Assembly: GCF_026626745.1 (NCBI RefSeq)
Contig: NZ_JAPNJW010000001.1
Location: forward strand, 2,650,001-2,714,000
Source of the DNA: Nannocystis sp. RBIL2
GTDB lineage: Bacteria; Myxococcota_A; Polyangia; Nannocystales; Nannocystaceae
DNA: 64,000 bases
Direction: 5' to 3'
In this document: positions 57,301 through 64,000 of the stretch, piece by piece
Position numbering within the stretch: the stretch's first letter is position 1
Layout of the letters: each line of letters opens with the position of its first letter
Made by a program: the position numbers and the translations under genes
The notes under the pieces: generated by a model
Told to the model about the DNA's origin: nothing
Seen by the model: the letters and a program-made list of their open reading frames with translations, nothing else
The model's database searches: none

Positions 57301-57376
57301 GCTGCCTCTGCGCCCCCCGGGGGCGGAGCTCCCGGAGGGCGCGAATGCGGATGAACACCCGGCGCGCTCGTCTTGA
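51377..57376 (+). CDS. Ser/Thr kinase-ATPase-GAF-PAS hybrid histidine kinase
   Basis: A 1,999-residue protein. Domains in order: Hanks-type kinase (10-270; VVLKVL Lys36, HKDIKPQN with Asp127, DFG 146-148); STAND ATPase (300-600; Walker A GYSGIGKSS at 328-336, Walker B LFLDDLQWAD); about 700 residues of helical repeats; GAF (about 1310-1450); PAS (about 1480-1595; GIVDNSATAIYLKDPQGRF); second GAF (about 1620-1750); HisKA with His1763 in ASHELKTPL; and HATPase with NLLSNAMKYGK, DHGIGI and GGLGLGLYLV. The N-terminal kinase lacks a clear glycine loop (HEGADNVVYRA), so its activity is less sure. No receiver domain is attached, so the response regulator is elsewhere. Confidence 0.95.
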   Translation: MTRDSRYLDLVVLHEGADNVVYRARRGDDDRPVVLKVLRRDHAGPRALGRLYHEYEIARAIDAAVVVKPCAIDALDGQPALVLEDFGGRSLDRLVSGPMPLERFFPLALRVAAALAELHRHRIIHKDIKPQNLLYNPDTDELKITDFGIASQAPRESQRPAHAGLIEGTLAYMAPEQTGRMNRWVDERSDLYSLGVTFYELLTGTLPFRASDPVEWVFCHIAQEPRPPHALVPAVPPVLSAVVLKLLAKGAEERYQSALGLRHDLNECFTRWQESGTIPAFALGQRDLSDRFQVPQRLYGREREVEALRAAFARVVTHGRAELVLVSGYSGIGKSSLVAELHKPVVRERGFFLAGKCDQYNRSVPYLPFLQAFRVLLQEILCASEDRVERFRQRLREALGPNGRLLADVLPEVEQLVGPQEPMPPLPPAEAQSRLHATLARFVAAAARKERPVVLFLDDLQWADAASLKLLGQLATSSEAAHLLLLGAYRDNEVGPAHPLKLTLDQAKKHGAVVSDIVLAPLSPTHVGALVAEAVHASPEQVEPLAQLVHEKTAGNPFFVLQFLIALHQEGLIALDASAGAWRWDIAAIRDKGFTDNVAELMAKKLLRLPVATRDALKLAACLGDRGDLDTLAVVAGRPPAQLREALEQAVREGLLLGQGGTWRFLHDRVQQAAYSLIPAEQLPEVHLGIGRTLLQAQRDEVRDEALFDVVGHLNRGAVLIRSPAEKEELAGLNLRAGRKAKAAAAFHAAAALFAAGEALLAPDRWDTQYELAYALTFEHAHAAYVTSSFDEAELRIDALMTRARTVVERAAVVELAVAFHMTRGHCARAVEIGLPFLRASGIALPIHPTDAEVEEETESVWQALGDRAIADLIDLPPMTHPEIQGIMNVLIGVSVPAYFVDPMLMFLAAVRMIRLSLLHGNAELSSQAYVSFATQIGPKFGRYREAYEFGKLSYDLASRGRLLTAKSIVYYAFANYIVFWRHHYREILPYTRSGFEVAVESGDLNYACYHCILATEIPLLCGEPLEDVLREVERRFDFVQKTGYAFVHRILLSVHYLIQSLRGRPVHFSMLDGSELDQDAFEKGLDPADFQSAYAYYYSAKAQALFVLGSPREAAAAATVASVEFPWKNDANAWIVESFFYRALALAACCDETSPPSEPPEALHACERQLGEWAASCPENFFHKHALVRAELARLQGHDTEAPGLYEQAVTAAREHGFVQIEAIACERAAAFYRARGLTIPADAYLQRARAGYFRWGAHAKVEQLDQRHPRLVERKPIAPTLTFAVRAEQFDVLSVVKASQTISGELKLPRLLATLLRIVIEHAGADRGYVLLVRDERLAIAAQITEGGGTARVLEAGAESTAALPQSILHYVRRSRERVLLDDAAARHPFLEDEYFARERPKSLLCLPIARQARLLGMLYLENSLVTGAFTAARLSVLELLASQSAISLENAVLYADLEQENAERRRAERALAANQETLKGIVDNSATAIYLKDPQGRFLLVNHQVSNLLRVPSEQILGKTDADFFPAPVAEAIFDHDRRVLAAGVPMEWEEELPIADVLRSFLSIKFPLGGGTIPRALCGISTDITERKRTEQAQRFLAEASRKLMALGYDATLENVAALAVPELSDQCLVTEVAEDGAQVKTAASGVAPEALEALREALTRAAAASPTAPELGDAHVTPLLQQFHVHTYLRVPLLARERCLGVMFLLATNPRRRYGPADLALAEEVGRRVALALDNARLYANAQEAVGLRDEFLMIASHELKTPLTSLQLHIQMIERRLRRNPSANLSPERIQATLQVLNRQIARFGHLVNELLDVSRLHTGRLTLTFESVDLSSLIRELVARMAPQLAAAGCWTVLELDDAVVGYWDRSRLEQVLLNLLSNAMKYGKNRPIDVTVCKRPTSASISVRDHGIGIVEADQARIFDRFERAVSARNFGGLGLGLYLVRSIVTAHGGTVRVESKPNAGSTFIVELPLRPPGAELPEGANADEHPARSS

Positions 57377-57553
57377 GCTCTCTCGAGAGGCAGAAGCACG
57401 CGCGTTCGTGACCGCGCTCGGTGGCGATGGCGCGGGTGCGGCACGCTTCGTTCGAGCGCGACGCCAGAGGGCCTGACCGCCGCGGGCGGCCCCAGTCGCG
57501 CAAAAGGAGCTCCCCCGCATCGGCTTACGCCGCGCTCCTGTACCCTGACGGTC

Positions 57554-58168
57554 ATGAGACTCGGAGCGTTCCTCGCCTTCACGTGGCTCGCTTGCGACGC
57601 GCAGACGCCCACGGCGCCGCCTTCCGCTCCGACCGCGACGCCTCCCGTTCCGACCGAGACGACCCCACCGGCGCCGGCTCCGGCCAGCGCGCCACCCCCG
57701 TCAAGCCCGGCGCCCGAACCGGCGAAGACCAAGGTCGTGGCGATCGAGCCGTGGGGGCTGGAGATCACCCTCCCGGAAAGCGCAGGCCATGTCTTCGATC
57801 CTGCCAACCAATGGTTTCACGCCGACCTGGCATGGGAGCAATTCGCCTATTTGAAGAAGATCAAGGCGCCGCCCCCCAAGACCCTGGCCCAGATCCCGAA
57901 ACAATGGAAACAGGGGGACGCTCTGCAAGTCATCGAGGAGAAGCTGTGGCCAGATGGCTCGCTGTCCTGCGCGGTCCGCTTCGAAGGGGCCTCTGCCAGC
58001 GAATCAGGCAAGACCATGCTGCATACGGTCTCTCACCTGTATGTGAGCAAGCCGCTCGATGCCAGGAGCTACATCGAGTGTAGCGTCCGGATGGGCTTCG
58101 AGGCCGGCGAGGCCATCATCGCCGCCAATCGCGAGATGTGCATGTCGTTGCGGCCTGTGAGCAAATGA
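57554..58168 (+). CDS. Pro-rich hypothetical lipoprotein
   Basis: A 204-residue protein: signal MRLGAFLAFTWLACDAQ (lipobox WLAC), a Pro/Thr/Ala linker to about residue 57, then a 145-residue globular domain (VVAIEPWGLEITLPESAGHV; SCAVRFEGASASESGKTM) with three cysteines. Domain not recognised. It starts 178 bp after the hybrid kinase and is probably separate. Expected on the periplasmic or outer face of a membrane. Confidence 0.75.
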   Translation: MRLGAFLAFTWLACDAQTPTAPPSAPTATPPVPTETTPPAPAPASAPPPSSPAPEPAKTKVVAIEPWGLEITLPESAGHVFDPANQWFHADLAWEQFAYLKKIKAPPPKTLAQIPKQWKQGDALQVIEEKLWPDGSLSCAVRFEGASASESGKTMLHTVSHLYVSKPLDARSYIECSVRMGFEAGEAIIAANREMCMSLRPVSK

Positions 58169-58357
58169 GGCCCGGCGCCTGGCCGGCGCGGCGCCCGGGT
58201 GTGGCAAGTGGGTCGCCGTCTCGACTCGACGGCTTTGTTCGGGCCACCAGTGTCGAGCTGGTCGGGCTGGTCGACTCGCTGACCGCGCTCCAGGTCCTGG
58301 GCATGCTGCTCAGCCGCGATGAAGGGCTCGGCACCCGCAGCTCTCATCGACCCCCTT

Positions 58358-58921
58358 CTAGCGCTCCGAGACGGTCGGCGTGATCACCAGTCGGTCGAGG
58401 ATCCCCGCGATCGTCTCGATCGGCAGCTCCTCTGGTTGTCTCAGCCACCAGCCGATGATCTCGATCGTCGCGGACGTCGCGTAGGTGACGCGCAGGTCGA
58501 TCGGGCACACCGCCGCGGTGTTCGTGTCGGAAGCTGCCGCCAGCGTGCGCGCCTGGCCGACGAACTGTTCGCGCAGCCGCGGCGCCGCCCCGCCCGTCAG
58601 CAGCGCGCGCCACAGGGTTTTGCGCCGCGAGACGAACTCGAACAGCGCCACGCAGGCCCGGCCCGTGTTCTCGGCGGAGAACAGCGGCATCGCGGCGCCG
58701 AGCAGCCCGGCGATCTCGTCCGCGGCGAGGTCGTCGAGCAGCGCCTCCTTGTCGGGGTAGTGGCGGAAGAAGGTCGCGTAGCCGACCCCCGCCTCCGCGG
58801 CCAGCGCGCGCACGGTGATGGCCTCGAACGGCTCCCGTTCGAGCAACGCGAGCATCGCGCGCAGCAGCTTGGCGCGGGTTCGGACCTGGCGGGCGTCGGT
58901 TGCTGAGGCGTCGGAGACCAT
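58358..58921 (-). CDS. TetR-family regulator of the P450 gene
   Basis: The 187-residue protein has an N-terminal HTH (ITVRALAAEAGVGYATFFRH, about residues 33-52) and a helical ligand domain. Its ATG 58919-58921 directly abuts a near-perfect inverted repeat at 58922-58944, which also sits 25 bp before the divergent P450 gene. It very likely represses both genes and is released by a small hydrophobic ligand, possibly the P450 substrate. Confidence 0.92.
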   Translation of the reverse strand: MVSDASATDARQVRTRAKLLRAMLALLEREPFEAITVRALAAEAGVGYATFFRHYPDKEALLDDLAADEIAGLLGAAMPLFSAENTGRACVALFEFVSRRKTLWRALLTGGAAPRLREQFVGQARTLAAASDTNTAAVCPIDLRVTYATSATIEIIGWWLRQPEELPIETIAGILDRLVITPTVSER

Positions 58922-58944
58922 TTATGATACAGTGTGTCTCATAA
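58922..58944. promoter_or_regulatory. TetR operator between tetR and P450 genes
   Basis: TTATGATAC-N5-GTCTCATAA, 9-base arms matching at 8 positions. It is an AT-rich island in a GC-rich setting and overlaps the presumed promoters of both divergent genes. Confidence 0.85.
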
Positions 58945-58968
58945 TCTGAGAAGGGGAGCTGGCGGCCG

Positions 58969-60144
58969 ATGAGCGTGGATTCTGCGGCGAAATGTCCTTT
59001 CACTGCCACCCGCAACGACAGCAAGAGCGCGGCCGTCGTCACGCAACGGATCAAGATCGAGCCCGGGGCCGAGCATATTCGCGCCTTCGAGCGGGCGCGC
59101 GAGGTCCTGCTGGACAGGGACCTGCTGCAGGGCGGCGCCGGGGCGGAGTTCGTCGACATCAGCGATCCGGACAAGGCGCCGGTGTTCTTCCTCGACGGCG
59201 CGCCGCACCGCGAGAAGCGCACCAGCATCGCCCGCTTCTTCACGCCCAAGGCGATCACCAGCCGCTACCACGCGATCATCGAGCGGGAGACCGCGCGGCT
59301 GCTCGGTCAGCTCCGGCGCGACGGGCGGGCCCAGCTCGACATCATCAGCTTCGAGCTCACCGTGGCGGTCGCCGCCAACATCGTCGGGCTCACCGACAGC
59401 GACATGCCGAAGATGGCCCGGCGGCTCGCGCTGATGTTGTCGGCCGGCTGGCACCACCGGCTCAACGTCTTCGCCAAGCTCGCCGCCGGCCTGCGCAAGG
59501 GGCGGGCGATGCTGGGCTTCTACGTCAACGACATCACCCCTGCCCTCCGCGCGCGCCGCAAGGCGCCGCAGGACGACCTCCTGTCCGAGCTCCTGGCCAG
59601 GGGCGCGTCGCAGCGGGCGATCCTCACCGAGTGCATGACCTACGCCGCCGCCGGCATGGTGACCACGCGCGAGTTCATCGTCATGGCCGCCTGGCACCTG
59701 TTCGACGACGCTGCGCTGCGCGCCGACTTCCTCGCGGGCGACGAGGCGCGCCAGTTCGCCATCCTGAACGAGATCCTCCGCCTCGAGCCTATCGCCTCGC
59801 TGCTCTACCGGCGCAAGACCGATTCGCCTGACAAGGGCAACGAGAAGTACGCGCTCGACCTGCGGGCGATCCACGAGGACGAGGCCGCCGTCGGCCCGTG
59901 CCCGCGCGCGCTCGACCCCGATCGGGCCCAGCGGATGAAGGCGAACGGCGCCTACCTCAGCTTCGGCGCCGGCGCCCATCACTGCCCCGGCAAGCAGGTC
60001 GCCCTGCACGAGACGCGCATGTTCCTCGACGCCCTGCTCCGCGTCCCGGGCATCCGCCTCGAGCGCGCGCCCGACGTCGGCTGGTCGGAGATGCTGCTCA
60101 GCTACGAGCTGCGCAACGCGGTCGTGACCTGCGACCGCGCTTGA
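58969..60144 (+). CDS. Cytochrome P450
   Basis: The 391-residue soluble bacterial P450 has an I-helix AAAGMVTTRE with the oxygen-activation T-T, the K-helix E-x2-R as EILR, and the heme loop LSFGAGAHHCPGKQVA with Cys339 as thiolate ligand. It oxidises an unknown substrate using external ferredoxin and reductase; none are encoded nearby. GGGGAG precedes ATG 58969. Divergent from and probably repressed by the TetR gene at 58358. Single-gene unit. Confidence 0.95.
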   Translation: MSVDSAAKCPFTATRNDSKSAAVVTQRIKIEPGAEHIRAFERAREVLLDRDLLQGGAGAEFVDISDPDKAPVFFLDGAPHREKRTSIARFFTPKAITSRYHAIIERETARLLGQLRRDGRAQLDIISFELTVAVAANIVGLTDSDMPKMARRLALMLSAGWHHRLNVFAKLAAGLRKGRAMLGFYVNDITPALRARRKAPQDDLLSELLARGASQRAILTECMTYAAAGMVTTREFIVMAAWHLFDDAALRADFLAGDEARQFAILNEILRLEPIASLLYRRKTDSPDKGNEKYALDLRAIHEDEAAVGPCPRALDPDRAQRMKANGAYLSFGAGAHHCPGKQVALHETRMFLDALLRVPGIRLERAPDVGWSEMLLSYELRNAVVTCDRA

Positions 60145-60169
60145 CGCGGACCCGCGACGACATCGAGCT

Positions 60170-60199
60170 CGACCTGCACCTGTCTCATGGGGCAGGTCG
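60170..60199. terminator. Hairpin between convergent P450 and GrpB-like genes
   Basis: CGACCTGC (60170-60177) pairs perfectly with GCAGGTCG (60192-60199), loop 14 bases. No T-run. Its position between two converging stops supports a bidirectional terminator. Confidence 0.45.
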
Positions 60200-60220
60200 A
60201 AAGATGCCGCGCGCCCGCAG

Positions 60221-60808
60221 TCACCGCGGTGCGCGCTCGGCCCTCGCGCGGGCGACGATGTCTTCCACGAACTCGGTCTTGCGGTCGGTGTAGCCGACGT
60301 TGATGTCGCTCGTGGACGTGATCGTCGCGTTGAAGCCGGTCGCCAGCTCGCGCTTGAGCTGCGCGTACGCCTCCGCCGCCTCGGGGTGTCTTCGCAGGTA
60401 GTCACGGAACAACAGGTGCGCAGTCCAGAAGTCGCCGCCGTGTTCGACCATGTGGACGTGATAGGCGCGGCGGCCGTCCCCGTCGTTGCCGCGGAGGTAG
60501 CGACGGTGCGGCATGCCGGGGCCGGAAGCCGTGTCTTGCTCGAACTCCGGCACGTACTGGTACCCGAGCGCCACCAGCCTGGCGATGATCGGCGGCGCGT
60601 CGTCCAGCGAGCGCAGCCCCGGCATCATGTCGATGATCGGCTTGGCCGCGAGGCCAGGCACCGACGTGCTGCCGATGTGCTCGATGGCGACGAACGCCTC
60701 CCGGCCGCAGGCGGCGAACATCGAATCGCGCGCCGCCTCGAACTTCGCAACCCACGCCGGGTCATAGTCGGCGATGACGATCGGCTGGCCGCGATTCGAA
60801 GAGCCCAT
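60221..60808 (-). CDS. GrpB family protein
   Basis: The 195-residue protein has the GrpB/nucleotidyltransferase-like signature VAIEHIGSTSVPGLAAKPII, then D-M at the metal site (IIDMMPGL), and HVHMVEHGGDFWTAHLLFRD. GrpB proteins belong to the minimal nucleotidyltransferase superfamily; substrates are mostly unknown. Cytoplasmic and monocistronic; ATG 60808 gives the standard N-terminus. Confidence 0.93.
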   Translation of the reverse strand: MGSSNRGQPIVIADYDPAWVAKFEAARDSMFAACGREAFVAIEHIGSTSVPGLAAKPIIDMMPGLRSLDDAPPIIARLVALGYQYVPEFEQDTASGPGMPHRRYLRGNDGDGRRAYHVHMVEHGGDFWTAHLLFRDYLRRHPEAAEAYAQLKRELATGFNATITSTSDINVGYTDRKTEFVEDIVARARAERAPR

Positions 60809-60846
60809 GCGACGACCAGTGTATCAGCCGAATGCGACCGTCGCGG

Positions 60847-62217
60847 TCACTCCGTCAGCAGCTTCATCAGCGTCTTGATGTCGACCCCGAGCGCGCGGGC
60901 GGCGTGGGCCTTCACGCCGCCGTGCTGCGCCACCGCCCAGCGCGCGTACCGGCGCTGGATCTCTCGCAGCGGCAGCACCGCGTCGCCGAACGGCCCCGGC
61001 CCGTCCTCTGCCGCGTCCGGGTCCTCGCTGCCGAAGCCGCGGGGCAGGTCCGTCGGCGCGATCACCTCGTTGCGCGACAGGAGCACCAGGCGCTCGACCA
61101 GGTGACACAGCTCGCGGACGTTCCCGGGCCAGCGGTAGGCGAGGAACGCGGCCATCACGTCTTCGCCGATCCGGCGCGGCGCCGCCGTAGGATAGCGCCG
61201 GCGCGCCGACTCGAGGCACTGCTCGACGAGCAGCGGGATGTCTTCGCGGCGGTCGCGGAGCGGCGGGATCTCGAGCACCACCAGGGCGAGGCGATAATAG
61301 AGGTCCTCGCGGAACTCGCCGGCGCGCACGGCCGCGGCGAGGTCGAGGTTGGTGGCCGCGAGGATCCGCGTATTGACGCGGCGCTCGCGGGTCCCGCCGA
61401 TCGGCCGGATCACCCCGCGCTCGATCACGTGCAACAGCTTGGCCTGCAGCGCGGTCTGCAGCTCGCCGATCTCGTCGAGGAACAGCGTGCCCTGGTCGGC
61501 CTCCGCGAACAGCCCCGGGCTCGCCTGCGTCGCGCCGGTGAAGGCCCCGCGGGTGTGGCCGAACAGCTCGCTCTCGAGCAGCTGCTCGGGGATCGCCGCA
61601 CAGTTGACCGCGACGAACGGCGCCGACGCGCGCTGGCTACGGGCGTGCAGCGCCGCGGCGATCGTGGTCTTGCCGGTGCCGGTCTCGCCGGTGAGGAGGA
61701 CCGGCACGTCGGTGTCGGCGATGCGTGCGATCACCTCGAACACCGCGCGCATCGCCGTGCTGCGGCCGACGAGGCCTTGCGGCGCCGCGTCGTGAAGGCG
61801 CCGGCGCAGCTCGCCCGTCTCGCGGCGGAGCCGGCGGTCGTCGAGCGCGCGGCGCAGGAACAGCACCAGCTCGTCGACCCCGAACGGCTTGGTCAAGTAG
61901 TGAAACGCGCCGCGCCGGATCGCCTCGACCGCGGTGTCGATCGCCGCGTAGGCGGTCATCACGATCGTCGGCAGCTGCGGCACGAGCTCCTGCGCCTGCA
62001 CCATCAGCGACACGCCGTCGCCGCGCTCCAAGCGCAGGTCGGTCACCAGCGCGTCGAATTCTTGCGACTCGAGCAGCGCGAGCGCGGCCGCGGCGTCGCG
62101 CACCACGTGCACCTTGAAGCCGCGGCGGCCGAGCTCCTCGCCGAGCGCGTCGCCCCACTCGGGCTCGTCGTCGACCAGGAGCACGTGCGGGCGCACGACC
62201 TTGTGTTCGCTCGTCAT
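60847..62217 (-). CDS. Sigma-54-dependent response regulator
   Basis: A 456-residue NtrC-type protein: receiver domain (1-125, phospho-acceptor Asp60 in LVTDLRL, Lys110 in YLTKPFG), AAA+ domain (about 148-380, Walker A GETGTGKT 177-184, sigma-54 contact GAFTGA 224-229) and a C-terminal Fis-type HTH ([17 protein letters not shown]). It activates sigma-54 promoters when phosphorylated by the adjacent sensor kinase. Start ATG 62215-62217 overlaps the kinase stop by ATGA, so the two are coupled. Confidence 0.96.
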   Translation of the reverse strand: MTSEHKVVRPHVLLVDDEPEWGDALGEELGRRGFKVHVVRDAAAALALLESQEFDALVTDLRLERGDGVSLMVQAQELVPQLPTIVMTAYAAIDTAVEAIRRGAFHYLTKPFGVDELVLFLRRALDDRRLRRETGELRRRLHDAAPQGLVGRSTAMRAVFEVIARIADTDVPVLLTGETGTGKTTIAAALHARSQRASAPFVAVNCAAIPEQLLESELFGHTRGAFTGATQASPGLFAEADQGTLFLDEIGELQTALQAKLLHVIERGVIRPIGGTRERRVNTRILAATNLDLAAAVRAGEFREDLYYRLALVVLEIPPLRDRREDIPLLVEQCLESARRRYPTAAPRRIGEDVMAAFLAYRWPGNVRELCHLVERLVLLSRNEVIAPTDLPRGFGSEDPDAAEDGPGPFGDAVLPLREIQRRYARWAVAQHGGVKAHAARALGVDIKTLMKLLTE

Positions 62218-63659
62218 GGGACCTCCCGGGGCAAACGCAGCGTGGCGATCGCGCCGCGAGGCGACCGCGTGGCGAGGGTGACCGACCCGCGGCTCATGCG
62301 GGCGATCTCGTTGGTGAGCGCGAGCCCGAGGCCGGTGCCGTGCGCCTTGCGTGAGAAGAACGGCTTGAGGAGGCGCTCGCGATCCTCCTCGCGCACGCCC
62401 TCGCCCTCGTCGAGCACCTCGAACACCACGTCCTCGTGCTCGTGGCGCAGGCGCAGCGTGACCTGGCCGCCGCGCGGGGACGCGTCGCAGGCGTTGACGA
62501 GCAGGTTGACCAGCGCGTGCTCGACGAGCAGCGCGTTGACCCGCACGTCCGGCATCTCGGGCGCGACCTCCACCTGCAGCGCGACCTCGGCCGCCTGGAA
62601 GCGGTGCGCGAGCAGGTCGCGGACCGCCTGCGCCAGCGTCGCCGGGGCCACGCGCGTCTGTTCGGGCATGCTGCCGCGGGCGACGCGGAGGAACCCCTGG
62701 ACCACGTCGCGCAGGCGGTCGACCTGCCCGAGGATCGTCTTCGCGTCCTGCTCCTCGGGCGAGTCTTGCAGCGCGTTGCGCAGCGCCTCCGCTTTGACGC
62801 GGATCAGCCCGAGCGGCGTGCCGACCTCGTGGGCGACCCCCGAAGCCAGCGTCAGCATCGTCGCGGTGCGGTTCTCGCGGGCCAGCACCTCTTCTCCGGC
62901 CCGCCGCTGCTCGGCGAGCTCGAGCTGGTGGCGCGCCATCACCTGCGCGCGGAACTCCCGGAACGCGAAGTAGCCGAACGCGACCGTCGTGATGCCGGTC
63001 AGCAGCACCTTGATGATCACGCGCAGCATGCCTCGCCGGTCGCGCTCGACCTCCTCGCGGGTGCTGCCGACGACGGCGACGCGCCACGTCCCGAGGACCC
63101 CGCCGTCGGCCGCCGCCACGCTGACGAACGCGGGGTACGCCGGCAGCCCGAGCTGCTGCGCCTGCTCGTCCGACAGCATGCCGGTGTCCTCGCCGCGCCC
63201 GACCAGCGCCGCCAGCACACCTGGCCCTGCGGACAGGCCGTGAAGATCGAAGAACTTCGCCGCGCCGGGCGGCTGCACGAACACCCGCTCGTCCGCCGAA
63301 TGGAGGTGATCGGCGACGTGGAACAGCTCGCCGATCCGCACCTGCACCCCGAGCTCGCGGCCGTCGCCGCCGGCGACCGGCGCGGTCCACGTCCCGGGCT
63401 CTGTCGCCGGCGGGTCCGCGGTCGGCGGCGAATCGCGCGCCAGGTTCGCCAGCTCCGCCGCGAGCTCCACCGACAACAGCGACGCGAGGTCCCCCAGGCG
63501 CCGCTGCTCGCGCTGCATCGCCAGCTCCGACTCCGCGTCCTCGAACCGGATCCCCACCCACGCCACCATCGCCACGCTGAGCACCGCGCCGAGGACCAAC
63601 ACGAGGCCGTTGATCCGCACACGGCTGCGTTCGGCGGGGGCGAAGGGCTGGCGGGTCAT
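62214..63659 (-). CDS. Membrane sensor histidine kinase
   Basis: A 481-residue protein: transmembrane helix 1 (17-36), a periplasmic sensor region of about 170 residues, transmembrane helix 2 (215-233), and HisKA with His277 in VAHEVGTPL. HATPase follows with NLLVNACDAS, VLDEGEGV and GTGLGLALTN. It autophosphorylates and passes phosphate to the overlapping response regulator. ATG 63657-63659 has GGAGG close upstream; the ORF is open to 63911 but that extension is not protein-like. Signal unknown. Confidence 0.95.
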   Translation of the reverse strand: MTRQPFAPAERSRVRINGLVLVLGAVLSVAMVAWVGIRFEDAESELAMQREQRRLGDLASLLSVELAAELANLARDSPPTADPPATEPGTWTAPVAGGDGRELGVQVRIGELFHVADHLHSADERVFVQPPGAAKFFDLHGLSAGPGVLAALVGRGEDTGMLSDEQAQQLGLPAYPAFVSVAAADGGVLGTWRVAVVGSTREEVERDRRGMLRVIIKVLLTGITTVAFGYFAFREFRAQVMARHQLELAEQRRAGEEVLARENRTATMLTLASGVAHEVGTPLGLIRVKAEALRNALQDSPEEQDAKTILGQVDRLRDVVQGFLRVARGSMPEQTRVAPATLAQAVRDLLAHRFQAAEVALQVEVAPEMPDVRVNALLVEHALVNLLVNACDASPRGGQVTLRLRHEHEDVVFEVLDEGEGVREEDRERLLKPFFSRKAHGTGLGLALTNEIARMSRGSVTLATRSPRGAIATLRLPREVP

Positions 63660-64000
63660 GAGGAGGCCTCCGCGGCGAGGGTACCGCGGTTTGTTTCGGC
63701 GGCTGCAATCCGCGCGCCACGGCGAAGCCCGACCGCGAGGGTCCAGGAAAACCCGCGCCGCGCCTGGCTGCGACGGAGCCGCGACCCGCCGCAGCGAACT
63801 CTGCGGTCGGCCCGCGCGCCGCCCGGGCGAGGACGACGATGGGAGGGGCTCCCAGGGAGCGCTGGGAATTTTTCCAACCGGGCCGCGCCCTCCTGCGATT
63901 TCCTCAACCATTTTCTATCGATACGCCCCCGGCATCGCACGTGTAACGGCGTGGGCCAGGCCCGAGCGGCCGCGGCCCCGGCGACGGACACCGTTGCGCC
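63660..64000. other. Upstream region of the two-component operon
   Basis: No gene recognised. An AT-rich patch around 63895-63925 could be part of a promoter for the minus-strand operon. The window ends here. Confidence 0.4.

Overview
The window looks like a chromosomal stretch of a myxobacterium-type organism (phylum Myxococcota, most likely the Nannocystis/Plesiocystis side). This is inferred from very GC-rich DNA with strong GC preference at third codon positions, many small lipoproteins with low-complexity linkers, two IgGFc-binding-type surface proteins, and very large Ser/Thr kinase-ATPase signalling proteins. No rRNA, tRNA, CRISPR array, insertion sequence or integrase was recognised.

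Layout. 0-11.4 kb: a broken ORF, a thioredoxin-like gene, a divergent TetR/membrane-protein pair with three phased palindromic operators, a duplicated intrinsic terminator, a 1-Cys peroxiredoxin, and several lipoproteins and small Cys-rich proteins. 7.6-22.9 kb: a type VI secretion cargo island without apparatus genes. It holds VgrG, two near-identical modules of PAAR-toxin plus an FHA-like/DUF4123 adaptor, a putative M15-type peptidase effector and a putative GH19-type glycosidase effector. Each effector sits beside a small protein of one shared, unnamed family. Within the island lie a membrane-anchored pseudokinase with Ser-rich repeats and an IgGFc-binding-type lipoprotein.

23.5-37.7 kb: three giant collinear genes (about 2,426, 1,059 and 1,192 residues). 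They are tightly spaced, rich in beta-type sequence, carry no export signal and match nothing I can name with confidence. The first carries two compensating frameshifts; the third ends in a phospholipase-D-like domain whose catalytic residues look lost. This is the best candidate for an undescribed system. 37.8-46.4 kb: a small membrane protein, a lipoprotein gene whose 3' end is an 87-bp tandem array broken by a 2-nt insertion, a GNAT acetyltransferase, a 5'-truncated second IgGFc-binding-type gene, a WGR-domain protein, a tandem pair of 8-Cys lipoproteins, and a LysR-controlled SDR/DUF1330 pair.

46.8-64 kb: signalling. This part holds a Ser/Thr kinase-ATPase-TPR protein and a 1,999-residue Ser/Thr kinase-ATPase-GAF-PAS-histidine kinase. 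A TetR-cytochrome P450 divergent pair with a clear operator, a GrpB-family protein, and an overlapping sensor kinase/sigma-54 response regulator operon follow. A dispersed palindrome with core TGTCC-N-GGACA recurs across the window, at gene ends and inside coding linkers.
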